Assembly: GCA_038501785.1 (NCBI GenBank)
Contig: JBAMJR010000170.1
Location: 1,763,501-1,827,500 of the forward strand
DNA length: 64,000 bases
Direction: 5' to 3'
Source of the DNA: Myoxocephalus aenaeus
Lineage: Eukaryota > Chordata > Actinopteri > Perciformes > Cottidae
Part shown: positions 12,701 to 29,966 of the stretch, one piece after another
How positions within the stretch are numbered: the stretch's first letter is position 1
How the letters are laid out: each line of letters starts with the position of its first letter
Position numbers and translations under genes: made by a program
The notes under the pieces: model-generated
Told to the model about the DNA's origin: nothing
The model's database searches: none
What the model saw: only the letters and a program-made list of their open reading frames with translations

Positions 12701-15158
12701 GACTTCATGCCAGCAGCAGGTGGAGCTGTGACTTCCACCAGGTCCTCCTTGTTCCTTGGCAAGGCTGAACTGGCAGGCACCATTTCCACCTCTCTACTGC
12801 TTGGAGCTGGGGTGACAGTCATCTTCTCTGGCTCTGGAGTTTTCAGCTGGATAGCAGGCCGGGTAGCAGTCTTCTCCAGGGAGGCGGTAGGACGAACGCT
12901 GGCAGGCCCCACCGGGGGTTTCTTGTCTGTGGGAGGATCCGAGAGCATCGGAGTCACGGCTCGTGTCGTCATTGGCTCCTGGTTTTCCTCACCGGCTGCA
13001 GGCGAGAGATTTTCCTCTGAGCACCTGCGCTTGGAGGGAGAAGGCTTGGACACCTGTGGAACTGAGAGGAAGTGACATGGAAATATAAGCAAAGATTGGA
13101 GCTGCAGCTCAGCGGTCAAACTGACAGGACAAGTCTCAGTAGACAGCAATCCAACCAATGTGTTCATACCTTTATCAATGACTGGCTCACTGATCACACT
13201 ATTGGTGTCAGCCAGCGGCTCTCTGGGCCGTTTGGCCATCTGTCTGTTTGCTGCATTTGGTCTCTCTGCCATTTTCTTTTGCAGATTTTCTCTGCGAGCT
13301 CGGGTGCGCTCCAACAGTTTCTGGTTTGACAAAACAAAAAGCATTGTTAGAATGACTGCTTTATACTTTCTTAGGACGGACAGAATAACATCACAATCTG
13401 TACAATATTGTATTATCACCTCCTATTAAAGTAACTAAATAAAAACAAAAAATACAATAAATGTTACATTATAAAGTTACACAAACGTATAATTTATAGC
13501 AAGCTATTGGATTGCATTATATTATTGCCCAGGGTTTGCTTTTATTGTGTCCAGCAGAAATGGTTTTCATCCAAGCCACAGGCCTTTTCCCCACAACCAT
13601 AAATGTGTTTTCTGTATGTTCTGCAGTGTTCCTTGGAGCTTAGTGCTCCCACAGCAAGTCAAACATCAACACTACTACATTGATTCAGAGTATCTGCTCC
13701 AACGCTACATCAAGGGGAATAACTGAATAATTGAACAGTTCAAATCAACAACTTGTAAGTGAGTGCTCATAAATGTTAAATTGCCTGAAGGCTTTAGTCG
13801 CCCTTCATGCCCTTAAATAAACAGTTAAACATTTTAGGAAATATGCTTATATACTGTCTAAAAGAGCGAGATGAGGAGATCATACCCGTCTCAGACAATT
13901 ACATTAGATGGGTTGTGGTGCGTCTTCTCATCGCACTCACAGAAAGAAAAAATTAATAAGCGCATAACCCAAATTGTGAACCTCTCTCTTGAATGATATA
14001 TACATGTTTATTTGGCATGGAAAAAAGGCATGACAATTGATTTTTAACTATGTTTTGCCGTAGAATCTGAGTCTCAGACCTGATTTTATAGTCACACGTG
14101 TTGCTGTGAGACTTGCAATTAGGCCAAAATATGCTGATTCTCTCTCTCCCAAATATCTGTAAATATAAAAAGGTGTAGAAATGGGCACAGTACTTTGTCT
14201 GTCTATATGGGACATTAACATACAGACTATAAAACAGTTCTTCTCCACCCAAGATTTTTTTTAACGGCCTGTTTGCTTTCCCTCTTGTCTCTTTTTTCTT
14301 CTCGTCTTAACGTGACATTGCCCTTCCTTGGCCTCACAATCTGATTTACTGTACGTTAACTGTGCAAGTCCAGACACATTCCTGCAGCTGTGTGCCGCCT
14401 TCAGAGTGTGGAAAACTTGAAGTCACATTTAACAGCATTCCTCAGGGATGAGACACTCCTGCTCGTGGTTCCTGGTTTTGAAATTTCAAACCCTGCTGGC
14501 TCAGATACTGGAGGAGCAAGAACGGTTTATGTTTCTAGTATAAGCTTGTAACAACAGCATGAGTGCATCATGGCAAAGAGAGAAAGTGTTGGGCAATGTC
14601 CAGTGCTGACACATACCATTGCCTTAAATGGAGGCAACGCTGTTAAATTTGAATAACGTCACGTTATATGGGGTTGTGGTGTGTCTTTGCTGGAATTAAG
14701 TATAACAGGGAACTGGTCAGTCAGTAGAACTGTTACGAAATGATCAAACATGTAACCTGAACGTTACACATAAGTTAGCTAACCTAGCTGTTAGACGATT
14801 CTGGTAAGACTATCTAGGTGTATTTTCACTAACTGTTAGTTAATTGTTATTTTAAATTTGTGGTTGCAGACAACTGACAATACAAAGAAACAACACGTGA
14901 TTTTTTTCCACCCCATTGTAAACACATCATATTAGCATGCAATTCTGTACGGTGACATCAGTACACGCCACAGTATTGTGGACGTAAACAAGTTAGTCTC
15001 CTGCCATAAATAGGATAAAAAGAGGAAACGTTACGTTAGCATTAGCAGGTAACGCCAACCTTACCATAGCTAGCTAACGCTACACGATATCTGCGGTTAG
15101 TTAGTTAGCTGACGTCAGTTATGTTTGCTCGCCGACTCACCTCAGTAAATGGATCCAT
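3272..15158 (-). CDS. anln: Anillin, actin-binding cytokinesis scaffold (24 coding exons)
   Basis: Anillin links RhoA, F-actin, myosin II and septins at the cleavage furrow. Coding exons in transcript order: 15158-15141, 13320-13170, 13061-12654, 12348-12020, 11828-11441, 10889-10687, 10581-10471, 10375-10267, 9803-9502, 9398-9259, 9166-9025, 8707-8572, 8216-8034, 7778-7652, 7329-7281, 6920-6867 (ends +/-1), 6442-6410, 6300-6282, 5916-5804, 5399-5346, 5080-4994, 4905-4798, 3978-3806, 3386-3272. All have GT-AG borders and phases join without a break, giving about 1183 aa (human 1124). Exon 1 encodes only MDPFTE, followed by KLLERTRARRENLQKKMAER, the anillin N-terminus. Basic nuclear-signal-like stretches are KRPREP and SKRRCSEE. 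An SPQK repeat lies near residues 350-380, with an acidic stretch before DALNISSMS. The anillin homology domain covers about 750-1005 (LPLKADFVCS, AGAENSVATPLAS, MASPGGPNAVRTSHF). The PH domain covers about 1025-1160 (SGFGAWHRRWCVLSG, NTFELITVRPQREDD). The C-terminus ends CYRPL. Exon 18 is only 19 bases long. Confidence 0.96.
5615..5743. mobile_element. Short MITE with TA ends in an anln intron
   Basis: The ends tatggaagcccattgccgcc and, inverted, tatggaagcccgtttccaca face each other, flanked by TA on both sides. The core is A/T-rich and repeats 'atctcataattatgactt'-like words. TA flanks and short terminal inverted repeats fit a Tc1/mariner-type non-autonomous element. A related decayed copy lies near 62000-62324. 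Confidence 0.75.
6732..6787. repeat. (CA)n microsatellite
   Basis: An uninterrupted CA tract of about 28 units in an anln intron, between the exons at 6442-6410 and 6920-6867. Confidence 0.97.
7441..7469. repeat. (AAT)n microsatellite
   Basis: About nine perfect taa/aat units within an anln intron. Confidence 0.9.
11599..11710 (-). repeat. anln: 42-bp in-frame coding tandem repeat in anln exon 5
   Basis: Two adjacent, apparently identical 42-base units (11599-11640 and 11641-11682) are followed by a partial third. Each encodes 14 residues of the form SSPQKSSLQGKAFP. Further SPQK/SPLK copies flank the array. The units are in frame, so the array changes protein length in 14-residue steps. The near-perfect identity points to recent duplication. 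Confidence 0.93.
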
Positions 15159-15303
15159 TTCGGACAGTTTATCCCTATCGATCGATATTACAACAACGCT
15201 GTTTAAGCGCTGTACACACTACGTGTACACGAACAGGACGTGGGTCTGAGCGGCTCTCAACTTCTTCTTCTTCTTCTTCTTACTCGCTGCACAAAAACAA
15301 CCG

Positions 15304-15374
15304 TTCAAATTTTGAATTTCAGCGCTGGACCTACTGCGCATGCTCCAACAGTTGGGAAACCATTAAGAACCAAT
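15304..15374 (-). promoter_or_regulatory. anln: anln core promoter: CCAAT, NRF1-like and CHR-like motifs
   Basis: Going toward the gene on the minus strand there is ATTGG (CCAAT on plus, 15370-15374), an NRF1-like tgcgcatgc (15335-15343), and two CHR-like hexamers: TTTGAA (plus 15311-15316) and TTCAAA (plus 15304-15309). An NF-Y box upstream of a CHR element close to the start site is the usual layout of G2/M genes controlled by DREAM and B-MYB/FOXM1. It fits anillin's mitotic expression. The motif identity is seen; the function is inferred. Confidence 0.6.
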
Positions 15375-16542
15375 CAGAATCCATCTAGTATCCGAGGGCG
15401 TTACACTCGGGCAGCCTATCACAGCCTAGGTGCATGTCACGTTACAAGAAGGTCACTCCATCATGCGCTTCATATGTTTTATGAATCAGTCCTCTGTGTA
15501 TTCAAATATTAAGCGGTTAAAACGTACGCTGACCGAGTTCACAGTTTCACGGATTATTTGTGTCGTCTCCAATGTGATCTGCAACATGCACACTTTAACA
15601 TTCAACACTTACAGACGAGTTTTGTTGCGGTTTCCATTGTATGAGTTTCCCCACTGGGGATTAATACAGTTTTCTAATCTGAATTTTCATTTGATCAGTT
15701 TATATTTTTTTCTCAAAAAATTATTTACAAATTCAAAAAGTTAGTGGGGAATTAAGTGGCATGGAGACTAATAAAAAGTCACTCACATGGAATGTCAGTT
15801 TGAACTGAGTCATTTGCTATCCTCTGTAATGTAAACAAAGAAATATAAATTATGGCAATTTTGTAGATTCTGTGTTTTCCCATTGTTTTATGTTATATTT
15901 ATTTGAAGGCACATAATTCAAATATGTATTCAAATAAATTAAATTAGTTATGAAGTAATTTTACAAATCCCAGCAGGACAACACTTTTGACTAGATATTT
16001 TGTTCATGGTAATAAAAGCATAACCAGTCCAAAGAAAACTACAACAACAATTAGGCTCTACTCACAACAAATGTCTACGTTTGGAGTGCTAAACTGGCTA
16101 AATTGAATCTATTGGCAATAGATTAGTTCTGAATTGCAAATTATAAATGAATCAATTTACGCCCCCACAACTCGGATGTTTTTCCTCAAAAGTGTCTCCT
16201 CCTTTCCTCAATGGGACTTCATTTCCCATGAGCACCCGCGTGTAATCGCGTAGTAAGGTAGTCGTCAACGAAACCATGGAAACGGCTCAGTAGCTGCAGG
16301 GACGGTAGCTCGGAGACGAACTCTACTCCTGTCAGTGTGTCTGGGGCTCGGTGTCGGCGGTAATATGTATGTTATCTTAGACATTTAGATACTTTAGACA
16401 AATAATTACAACGTGTTGTGACACGTTGTCATTACCGGGAATTTGCTTCAGTCGTAGCGGGTTTAATTGGGCAACATTAGCGGGCTAATTCAGCTAGGTC
16501 AGCTTAACCTTTGTATTCTTCGAGCAGCACCGGTGTCTTTAG
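15375..16542. other. Intergenic region between divergent anln and matcap2, with likely matcap2 promoter
   Basis: About 1.1 kb separates the anln promoter motifs from the first recognised matcap2 coding exon. The part near 16190-16360 is richer in CG dinucleotides. It probably contains a non-coding matcap2 first exon with a donor at 16360 (gcg|gtaata). The middle, 15700-16150, is AT-rich with no gene seen. Confidence 0.5.
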
Positions 16543-16565
16543 GTTCCCAGAACCCAGAACAGAGG
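16543..16565 (+). other. matcap2: Matcap2 5' UTR part of first coding exon
   Basis: A splice acceptor (ggtgtctttag) ends at 16542 and the ATG follows 23 bases later. The exon therefore appears to begin with a short untranslated leader, implying an upstream non-coding exon near 16290-16359. This is inferred from splice signals only. Confidence 0.45.
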
Positions 16566-23869
<7,304 letters not shown>

Positions 23870-24560
23870 CGCTCCGCTCCACTGCTCAGACCACTGCCGA
23901 GCCGTGACGCGTGCAGCATGCTGTAGTGCATAGTCGTGTAGTTAGACAGACACATTAGTTGACATTGGCTTTGAATTATAGATCTGTTATTGCTCAGTTA
24001 TGTCGTTTCTCCACTGACGCGAAACCCAGAGAATCATTTGGGCGTGTTGTGATTAAGGCTGGAAGTAGTTTATTATCTTTACCAGTGCCAATACAATACC
24101 TGAATTGCTGATCAATACAGAAATTAATTAAATAATTAATTCCACGAACTCGATGCCAACTTTTTTTTTTTTTTTTTTACTTGTTAGCATCTGATACTCA
24201 GTTTGGTTCGAGGTTTGATACCGAGGAGGGTTTTCATAAATATCTCCCCCAGAGCTTGTTTTAATATTATGACCTCATTTAGAGCCTGACGGATTTTTGT
24301 GTGTCAGTTACTTCACAGGGTGTCTTGTAAATGCACTTTGACCCATTGCATGCCCTGTTGCCCATAAGTGAACCAGGCTACTGTTGTTTCCTTTGCTCAT
24401 GTAAAATGGGGATCCTATCGGGATACGCTGAAAGTATAATCATTACATCAAACCGTCCGAGAAGTGATTTGTGCAAACATTTTGGGTGACGGTAAAGCTC
24501 ACTGCTACGGCCTTTCACCAACGTTAGCTTGTTACTCGGTGAGCCAACAGCGTCACACGT

Positions 24561-24596
24561 GAACACATGAACACATGAACACATGAACACATGAAC
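24561..24596. repeat. (gaacacat)n tandem repeat
   Basis: Four and a half copies of an 8-base unit in the presumed matcap2 3' UTR. Confidence 0.9.
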
Positions 24597-25260
24597 AGTG
24601 ACTTAACCGTCGGACTCTATCAAAATGCTGCCCGCCGATTACAACCACACAATTATGACTTTCTTGGAGACTTCTTGAATGCTTATTTTCTTGTGGACTT
24701 GTGCATGAATATGTTTAGCTGAAGCATCAAACACACATTGATCTAGTTCTAATTTAAGAATCCCTTGTCGTTCTATCATGCACCTGTGATCTAAGTGTAC
24801 TTACCTCGTGTTTTATATCTGTCTCTTTAGTGGGGATGAACACATTCTTGCACTTTTTGTATCCTCTTGCTACCACTTTACTATTTACTATTTTTGTAGT
24901 ACAGATGTTGGGCATTAAAAGAAGAGAGTTGTTGCTCGATGGTGAAAGCACGATGGTTCACAGCAGCTCCGTCTTTCTAGAGAGAAATGGACAGATAACG
25001 CGATAAAGTGCTTCGTCAGCGCCGTCACACACAGGCCTGCTAATGACAGCGGAGCCCGTCAGCGTTGTTCTACAGTCGCTGAAAAGAAAATGTCCCTGAA
25101 ATGTGAATGCCACTTGTAAAGCTGTGTATTATGAAGGTGAGTTGCTAGGAAGCCCTCATGGTCCAAGCGCAGTGACTTGAAGCCGTGTTTGACTATTTGC
25201 ACTTTGTTAACTTCGATCTACCTTTTCAACTGCACTGATAGCAGTTACTGTGTTGGTGTC

Positions 25261-25450
25261 ATAGACGCTGTAGAAGAAGTGGACGTAGCCACCGTGCAGC
25301 TACCTGCAGATTGGAGGCCTCTAGTTTAGCCGTCGCCATCTTGTTTTTTTGGAGCTAGTAGCGACCTGTCCATCACAAAGTAGCCCCGCCCTAAAGTATA
25401 ACCTGCTTTATCGTCTATTTTAGGCTACGTCCCCTTCTTTTATACGTCTC
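25261..25450 (-). repeat. Dispersed teleost repeat, inverted fragment
   Basis: The region reads agtggacgtagcc...gtcgccatcttgttttttt...gacctgtccatcacaaagtagccccgcc...tttatcgtctattt. On the minus strand this corresponds to the second half of a repeat common in fish genomes, as I recall it. The first half occurs on plus at 38215-38470. The superfamily is unknown to me. Confidence 0.55.
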
Positions 25451-25695
25451 ATTGGTGTCATTTATGATATATTTATGTTTCACAAAACAAAAGCCTCGTA
25501 GTTCTACTGTGATACTTGATGAGTCTTTGTGTCGTTGTCAGGAATGACCTAATATGGAGCGCATGTATGCTACTCTGCCCCTTAAATAGTACAGTTTAAT
25601 TACACGGCTTTCCTATGTAATGTTTTCTATTTGAGTGACTTTTTGTGATATTATTATAGATAAAATCTTTAAATAAAGTGGACTACCTGAAAATA

Positions 25696-26690
25696 TGCAA
25701 AGTATTTCTGTATTTATATGTGTACGTGCATCTTTAACATTTATAACACATTTCTATTCAAAATATCAACGTAGTTGTAGCAGAACTATGAAAAACTACA
25801 GAGGCAAAAAATAACGCCGTTAAAAAACAGTGAAAATAACTTCTTCTATTTGTCACAGACTGACAGACATCGATCAATACGGACGTATCCATTGAGGTTT
25901 GGGGCTCGCCAATGCTGTTGTGCTTTCTGTTTTTCCCTTCAGGGCCACCGTAGATATCACCACTTACAGACACTGCGTTCCAAATCGCATACTTGTTATT
26001 TTTACTTTCAGTTCATACTGCAGCTGCCCTTACAAAGTAGGTACTGTTGCGACATACTTCTTTCTCATGAACATTGACCCTCTTGCTTAAATACCTACAC
26101 ATACAGAGAGAGAGGATTGTGGGTCAGAATAGCCCATAAATTCTATGTATTGGGACAGACTTCATATTTTTCACACTAAATCGTATGGTGGTTTGGATAT
26201 TGGAAGGGTTAAGTATCTGGAGCTCTTCTCACTGTCAGAGATCAATGAGTAGAGTTTCAGTTGAACATGATGACCCACAATCTGAGTGACTGCAGTAACC
26301 AAATCTGTCACAACACACACTGCTGGCCTCTCCAAACCCTGTCCAGAGGTGTCACACGTCCCATTCACCGGCGTCTGGTTTCACTGGGAAACCGGAAACC
26401 ATTGAGTGGTGACTGACGGCTACGAGCAGTGACGTGCTGCACAACAGGCATCAGTCTGAAGACCTCAGCCATCAGACGGAGGCTTCCTCCTCCCACCTCC
26501 TCACACTCGATCTCATACGCAATGTGCACAACATGTGGAATGAAAATGTGTGTTTTATTCAGTTAATCAATACAATACAATACATTATTCTATATAATAT
26601 ACAAAACAGAAAGACTGAAAAGGTATAGGTAGGAACAAAAATGCTTATATATTCCTATCCTAAATTATTATTATCAATTAAATCAGATAA
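25696..26690. other. Intergenic, no gene seen
   Basis: This begins the interval between convergent matcap2 and eepd1. There is no exon, RNA gene or clear mobile element. Confidence 0.5.
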
Positions 26691-26699
26691 TTAATTTTA

Positions 26700-27260
26700 A
26701 ATGAAGAAAAAAAAATACATATATATACATACATCTTCCATATACATACATTTCATTCACACTTGTAACCCCAAACATTCTTTTATAAATAATCCTTTTG
26801 AAAACCAAAAATTAGTTGACCATTCTTACATCCATTTTAGCGTTTTGTTCCATAATTCAACTCCTACAATAGAAATACATCTTCTTTTAATCCCTTTTAA
26901 TTTTTAGCTTTTTGTACAATATACTTACAAACATCTCTCAAATCATATTTACACTCATATATTGAAAACAACCTTTGTACACAGTCTGGCAGTGACTTTG
27001 CTTTAGCTCTGTACATTGTCTGCATTATTTTATAATGAACCAAATCATTACATTTCATAACATGTGACCTGAAAAACAATGGATTTGTGTGCTCATAGTA
27101 GCCAGCGTTATTCATGATGCGTATCGATTGTTTTTGTAACAAAACTGTATAAAGGTTTTATAGGTTGACCCCCACACCTCCACACAATAAGATAAATATG
27201 GAAGTATAAGGGAGCAATAAATGATATGCAAAGCCTTAGAAGTTAGTACATCTCTACATT
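26700..27260 (-). pseudogene. LINE reverse-transcriptase C-terminal remnant (Jockey/L2-like)
   Basis: On the minus strand the DNA encodes LPYLSYCVEVWGS followed, after a frame change, by LQKQSIRIMNNAGYYEHTNP and CNDLVHYKIMQTMYRAK. After a further frame change and stops comes SIVGVELWNK. These are the post-catalytic C-terminal motifs of non-LTR retrotransposon ORF2 proteins. Frameshifts and stops show that it is dead. The 26897-27142 part stays open for 81 codons only by chance. Confidence 0.75.
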
Positions 27261-28477
27261 TATAAAGTATTGCTATTGGAAATGCACTCCCCTTACAAGG
27301 AAACTATTAAACATGTGTTTCCACTGTAGTGCACCAATGTAATGTTTAAATAGCTTTTTATTTGTTCACACTTTGATTCAATGTTTTCTTACCCTCCACA
27401 ATTTCCAACACCTTTTATTGCTTGTGGAATATGTTTGTATCTCTGCATTGTTTTATGGTTATTAATATCTTTATTTTTGTAACCTGAATTGGTTAATTGA
27501 GGTGGGAAGACTCATTTTTAATGATTTTAGGAATGAATTCATTGAACCTTGTTGTTCAGACGAGCGTCCTGCTGAAGTAAGAACACGCTGTCATCAGATG
27601 AGGAGACAGTGATTGTGGTTATTGTGAAATAGAGCAACATCTCCACTAGAGGACAGCAGCTCATAATAAAACTATTTCAAGACATGAACTACAACAGGAG
27701 AAACGAGACAGAGACATCCTGAAACCCCAAGAGTCATAAAATCCACCAGATATTCATTCTAAATGTAGGATGACATCTCACTGAAAACATGAAGCGTATA
27801 TTAAATAATGGACTATACATGTTTATGCTATATAGAAACAAATACTGCGAAATTCATGATTTCCAATACACGTTGTTTGAATATACTGATATAAATGTTC
27901 AGAATAAACAATTATACTCAACTTAAGAAAATATGTATTTCACACATCATTTAAATAGGTGAAGACCTTTTAATTGTGAGAATACACAGTACTTGATATA
28001 AGTATGCACAATATGAATTACAACTACGGTAAACCAAGTTTCTTTTTTTCAGTTAAATAAACAGAAAAGTTGGCAAAAGTCATTCCCTTGGTTTCATTAT
28101 ATTAAATGTTGGATATACTGTAGTTCACCAAGTTCATCAATTTAATTTACTTGCATGTATTTATAATCAGCTAACAGAAATAATATTGCGCAATGGTATT
28201 TAAACGGTTGTTTGGCAACACAAGAAAGGAAACTTAAAATCTCAAAAACGTTATAATCTTTTACAGGTTAAAGGATAGATGATGAGATGATGCAAGAGTA
28301 CAAATATAATGTGTTTGAGTATTTTAAAGTCAGAGTCTGTGGAGGAATTCAAGGCTCTCGTGGCCAATCTGTCCGTCAGAGGACCGACTCGTCAGAACCT
28401 CTCCCTCCAAAAGCTTCCGGCCCGTTGATGTCCGTTGAGTCCACCGAAGGCCCAAAGAAAGCAACCCGAACCAAAGG
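27261..28477. other. AT-rich intergenic DNA, no gene seen
   Basis: There is no recognisable feature apart from A/T-rich sequence, possibly the 5' part of the adjacent LINE fossil near 27260-27500. Confidence 0.5.
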
Positions 28478-28672
28478 AAGTTGTTCACTGCTGCTGCAGG
28501 ACTTACTACATGCATACTTCCTGCAGCAGCTGAGGAAGTTCAACCTGCCAAATGTAATGACGGTGCACAACCAGATTCGATCTGCTGAGAAGGCTGCAGG
28601 CTGCTGTCCCTCCAGGATCTTTAAGATAGTGAGCAACCCCAACCTGCAGGAGGCTGCATCCATCAATACCAA
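28478..28672 (+). pseudogene. LINE ORF2 C-terminal fragment
   Basis: The plus strand encodes LQQLRKFNLPNVMTVHN, then IRSAEKAAGCCPSRIFKIVS. This matches the tail of fish LINE reverse transcriptases, where 'LRKFNLP' and 'IRSAEEVIGCNLPSLQD' are usual, but with the segment between them deleted. It belongs to a different family from the remnant at 26700-27260. It lies inside a 137-codon open frame (28287-28700) that is probably not a gene. Confidence 0.6.
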
Positions 28673-28700
28673 AACCTCGACAACAACACTTTCACTGTGA

Positions 28701-29684
28701 CTTACATTTTGCAGTACTTGTTTTTCTTCTTCTTTCTGTGTTTGTTATTATGCACAAAACTCTCAAGCCAAATTCCTTGCATACAGAAATCTGATTCTGG
28801 CATTTCTGCTAAAGCATAAATCCCACCTTCTCTATCACCTAAAAAAACATATTTAGACTTTTTCTTAAAGAAAAGCATTTTTTGTCCAAATGTCGAATAA
28901 GTTGATAGTTTCTTGAAACAATGCAGGTATTGTTCGCATGATAGAAGGCGCTGGAGTCGACCACTAGGGGGCTCCATCATAATCTGCTAGAAGTTCAGGC
29001 CAGAGACATGATGCTGCAGGCAGGAAGAGTGAGGATGCAACATAGATGATCTGACTGAAGGTCCTGTATATGTCTGTTTGTGTTGGGTAAATGAGGGACC
29101 AATAGAGATGAAGGGTATGCACGCTCTACCTGCTCAAGACCGAGCAAGCAAGTTGGTTAAACTCCAAATAAACGCTAATTTTAAAATGGGCAATGGTTGC
29201 CGCATCAACTGCACGAGGTTATTTTTGCGCTTAATCTTGCTTGATTGGTCACCCAGCAATGTTTTTATAGTGCGTGCAGCCAAATGCATTGATTAGCTGT
29301 CTTTCATCTGCACGCAGAGCCTCTTTACCCAGTATGGATATCTCTATTCTCTACAATAAAAAAAAATGGCCAACTAATTTGTCCTGTTCTCCTGTTCTTA
29401 TTCTTTCACAGAATAAGTTTGTTGTCGTGTTATAACGTGGATTTTTTCCCGTATCTAAAACAAACACGGTGGAGCAGCATGTCCTCTGACGGCCCTCTGC
29501 TCATTTCCCATCACAGAGGAGGAACACACGTGCACACGGAGGCCCGGCTTACATAATTTAGCAGCGCTCAGCCTTCATGACGACATCACCCTGTCGACTG
29601 ACAGAAGAGATGAGCGTCACCTCAGAGAGCCGGGTCATCCGGAGGATCCCGATGAGACTAATGAGAGGTCGGACACAGCTGGAA
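28701..29684. other. Intergenic DNA 3' of eepd1, no gene seen
   Basis: No exon or mobile element is recognised. Its right edge is the presumed eepd1 poly(A) site. Confidence 0.5.
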
Positions 29685-29966
29685 CATCTATCAAGTTCTC
29701 TTTATTTTTATATACATATAGAAAATGTTTGGCACACTCCTTTTTAAAGTACATTATATATATATATATATTTTGTCGGAACATGTTATGGCTCTCTAAC
29801 CAGTGACTATCATACATTGATAAATTGAAACCAAAAAGGCAATCTTGGCGCTTCTTCACATTCATCAGGAAACTCTCTGCTCCACAGCTCACCGAGAGGA
29901 AGCAGGATCCAGGCCGGACGAAGTCTCGCGTCGCACTACTGTCTTTTTCTGTGTCGGCGCACGTCG
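29685..29966 (-). terminator. eepd1: Eepd1 3' UTR and poly(A) signal (AATAAA, 29706-29701)
   Basis: A reverse AATAAA at 29701-29706 lies about 260 bases beyond the eepd1 stop, followed by a T/G-containing stretch on the minus strand. A short TA tract is present at 29755-29771. Confidence 0.6.

Larger units (their letters stand above)
23870..25695 (+). other. matcap2: Matcap2 3' UTR with AATAAA at 25672-25677
   Basis: Non-coding DNA after the TGA runs to a clear AATAAA at 25672-25677, giving a UTR of about 1.8 kb. It contains an 8-base tandem repeat (gaacacat, 24561-24596) and a copy of a dispersed repeat at 25261-25450. Earlier signals are possible. Confidence 0.6.

Noticed and set aside
24561..24596. 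Regularly repeated gaacacat as a regulatory element array
   Set aside because: It is a simple 8-base tandem repeat with nothing else to support regulation.
28287..28700. 137-codon plus-strand open frame as a novel gene
   Set aside because: Its second half matches a LINE reverse-transcriptase tail with an internal deletion; the first half has no recognisable domain or splice context.
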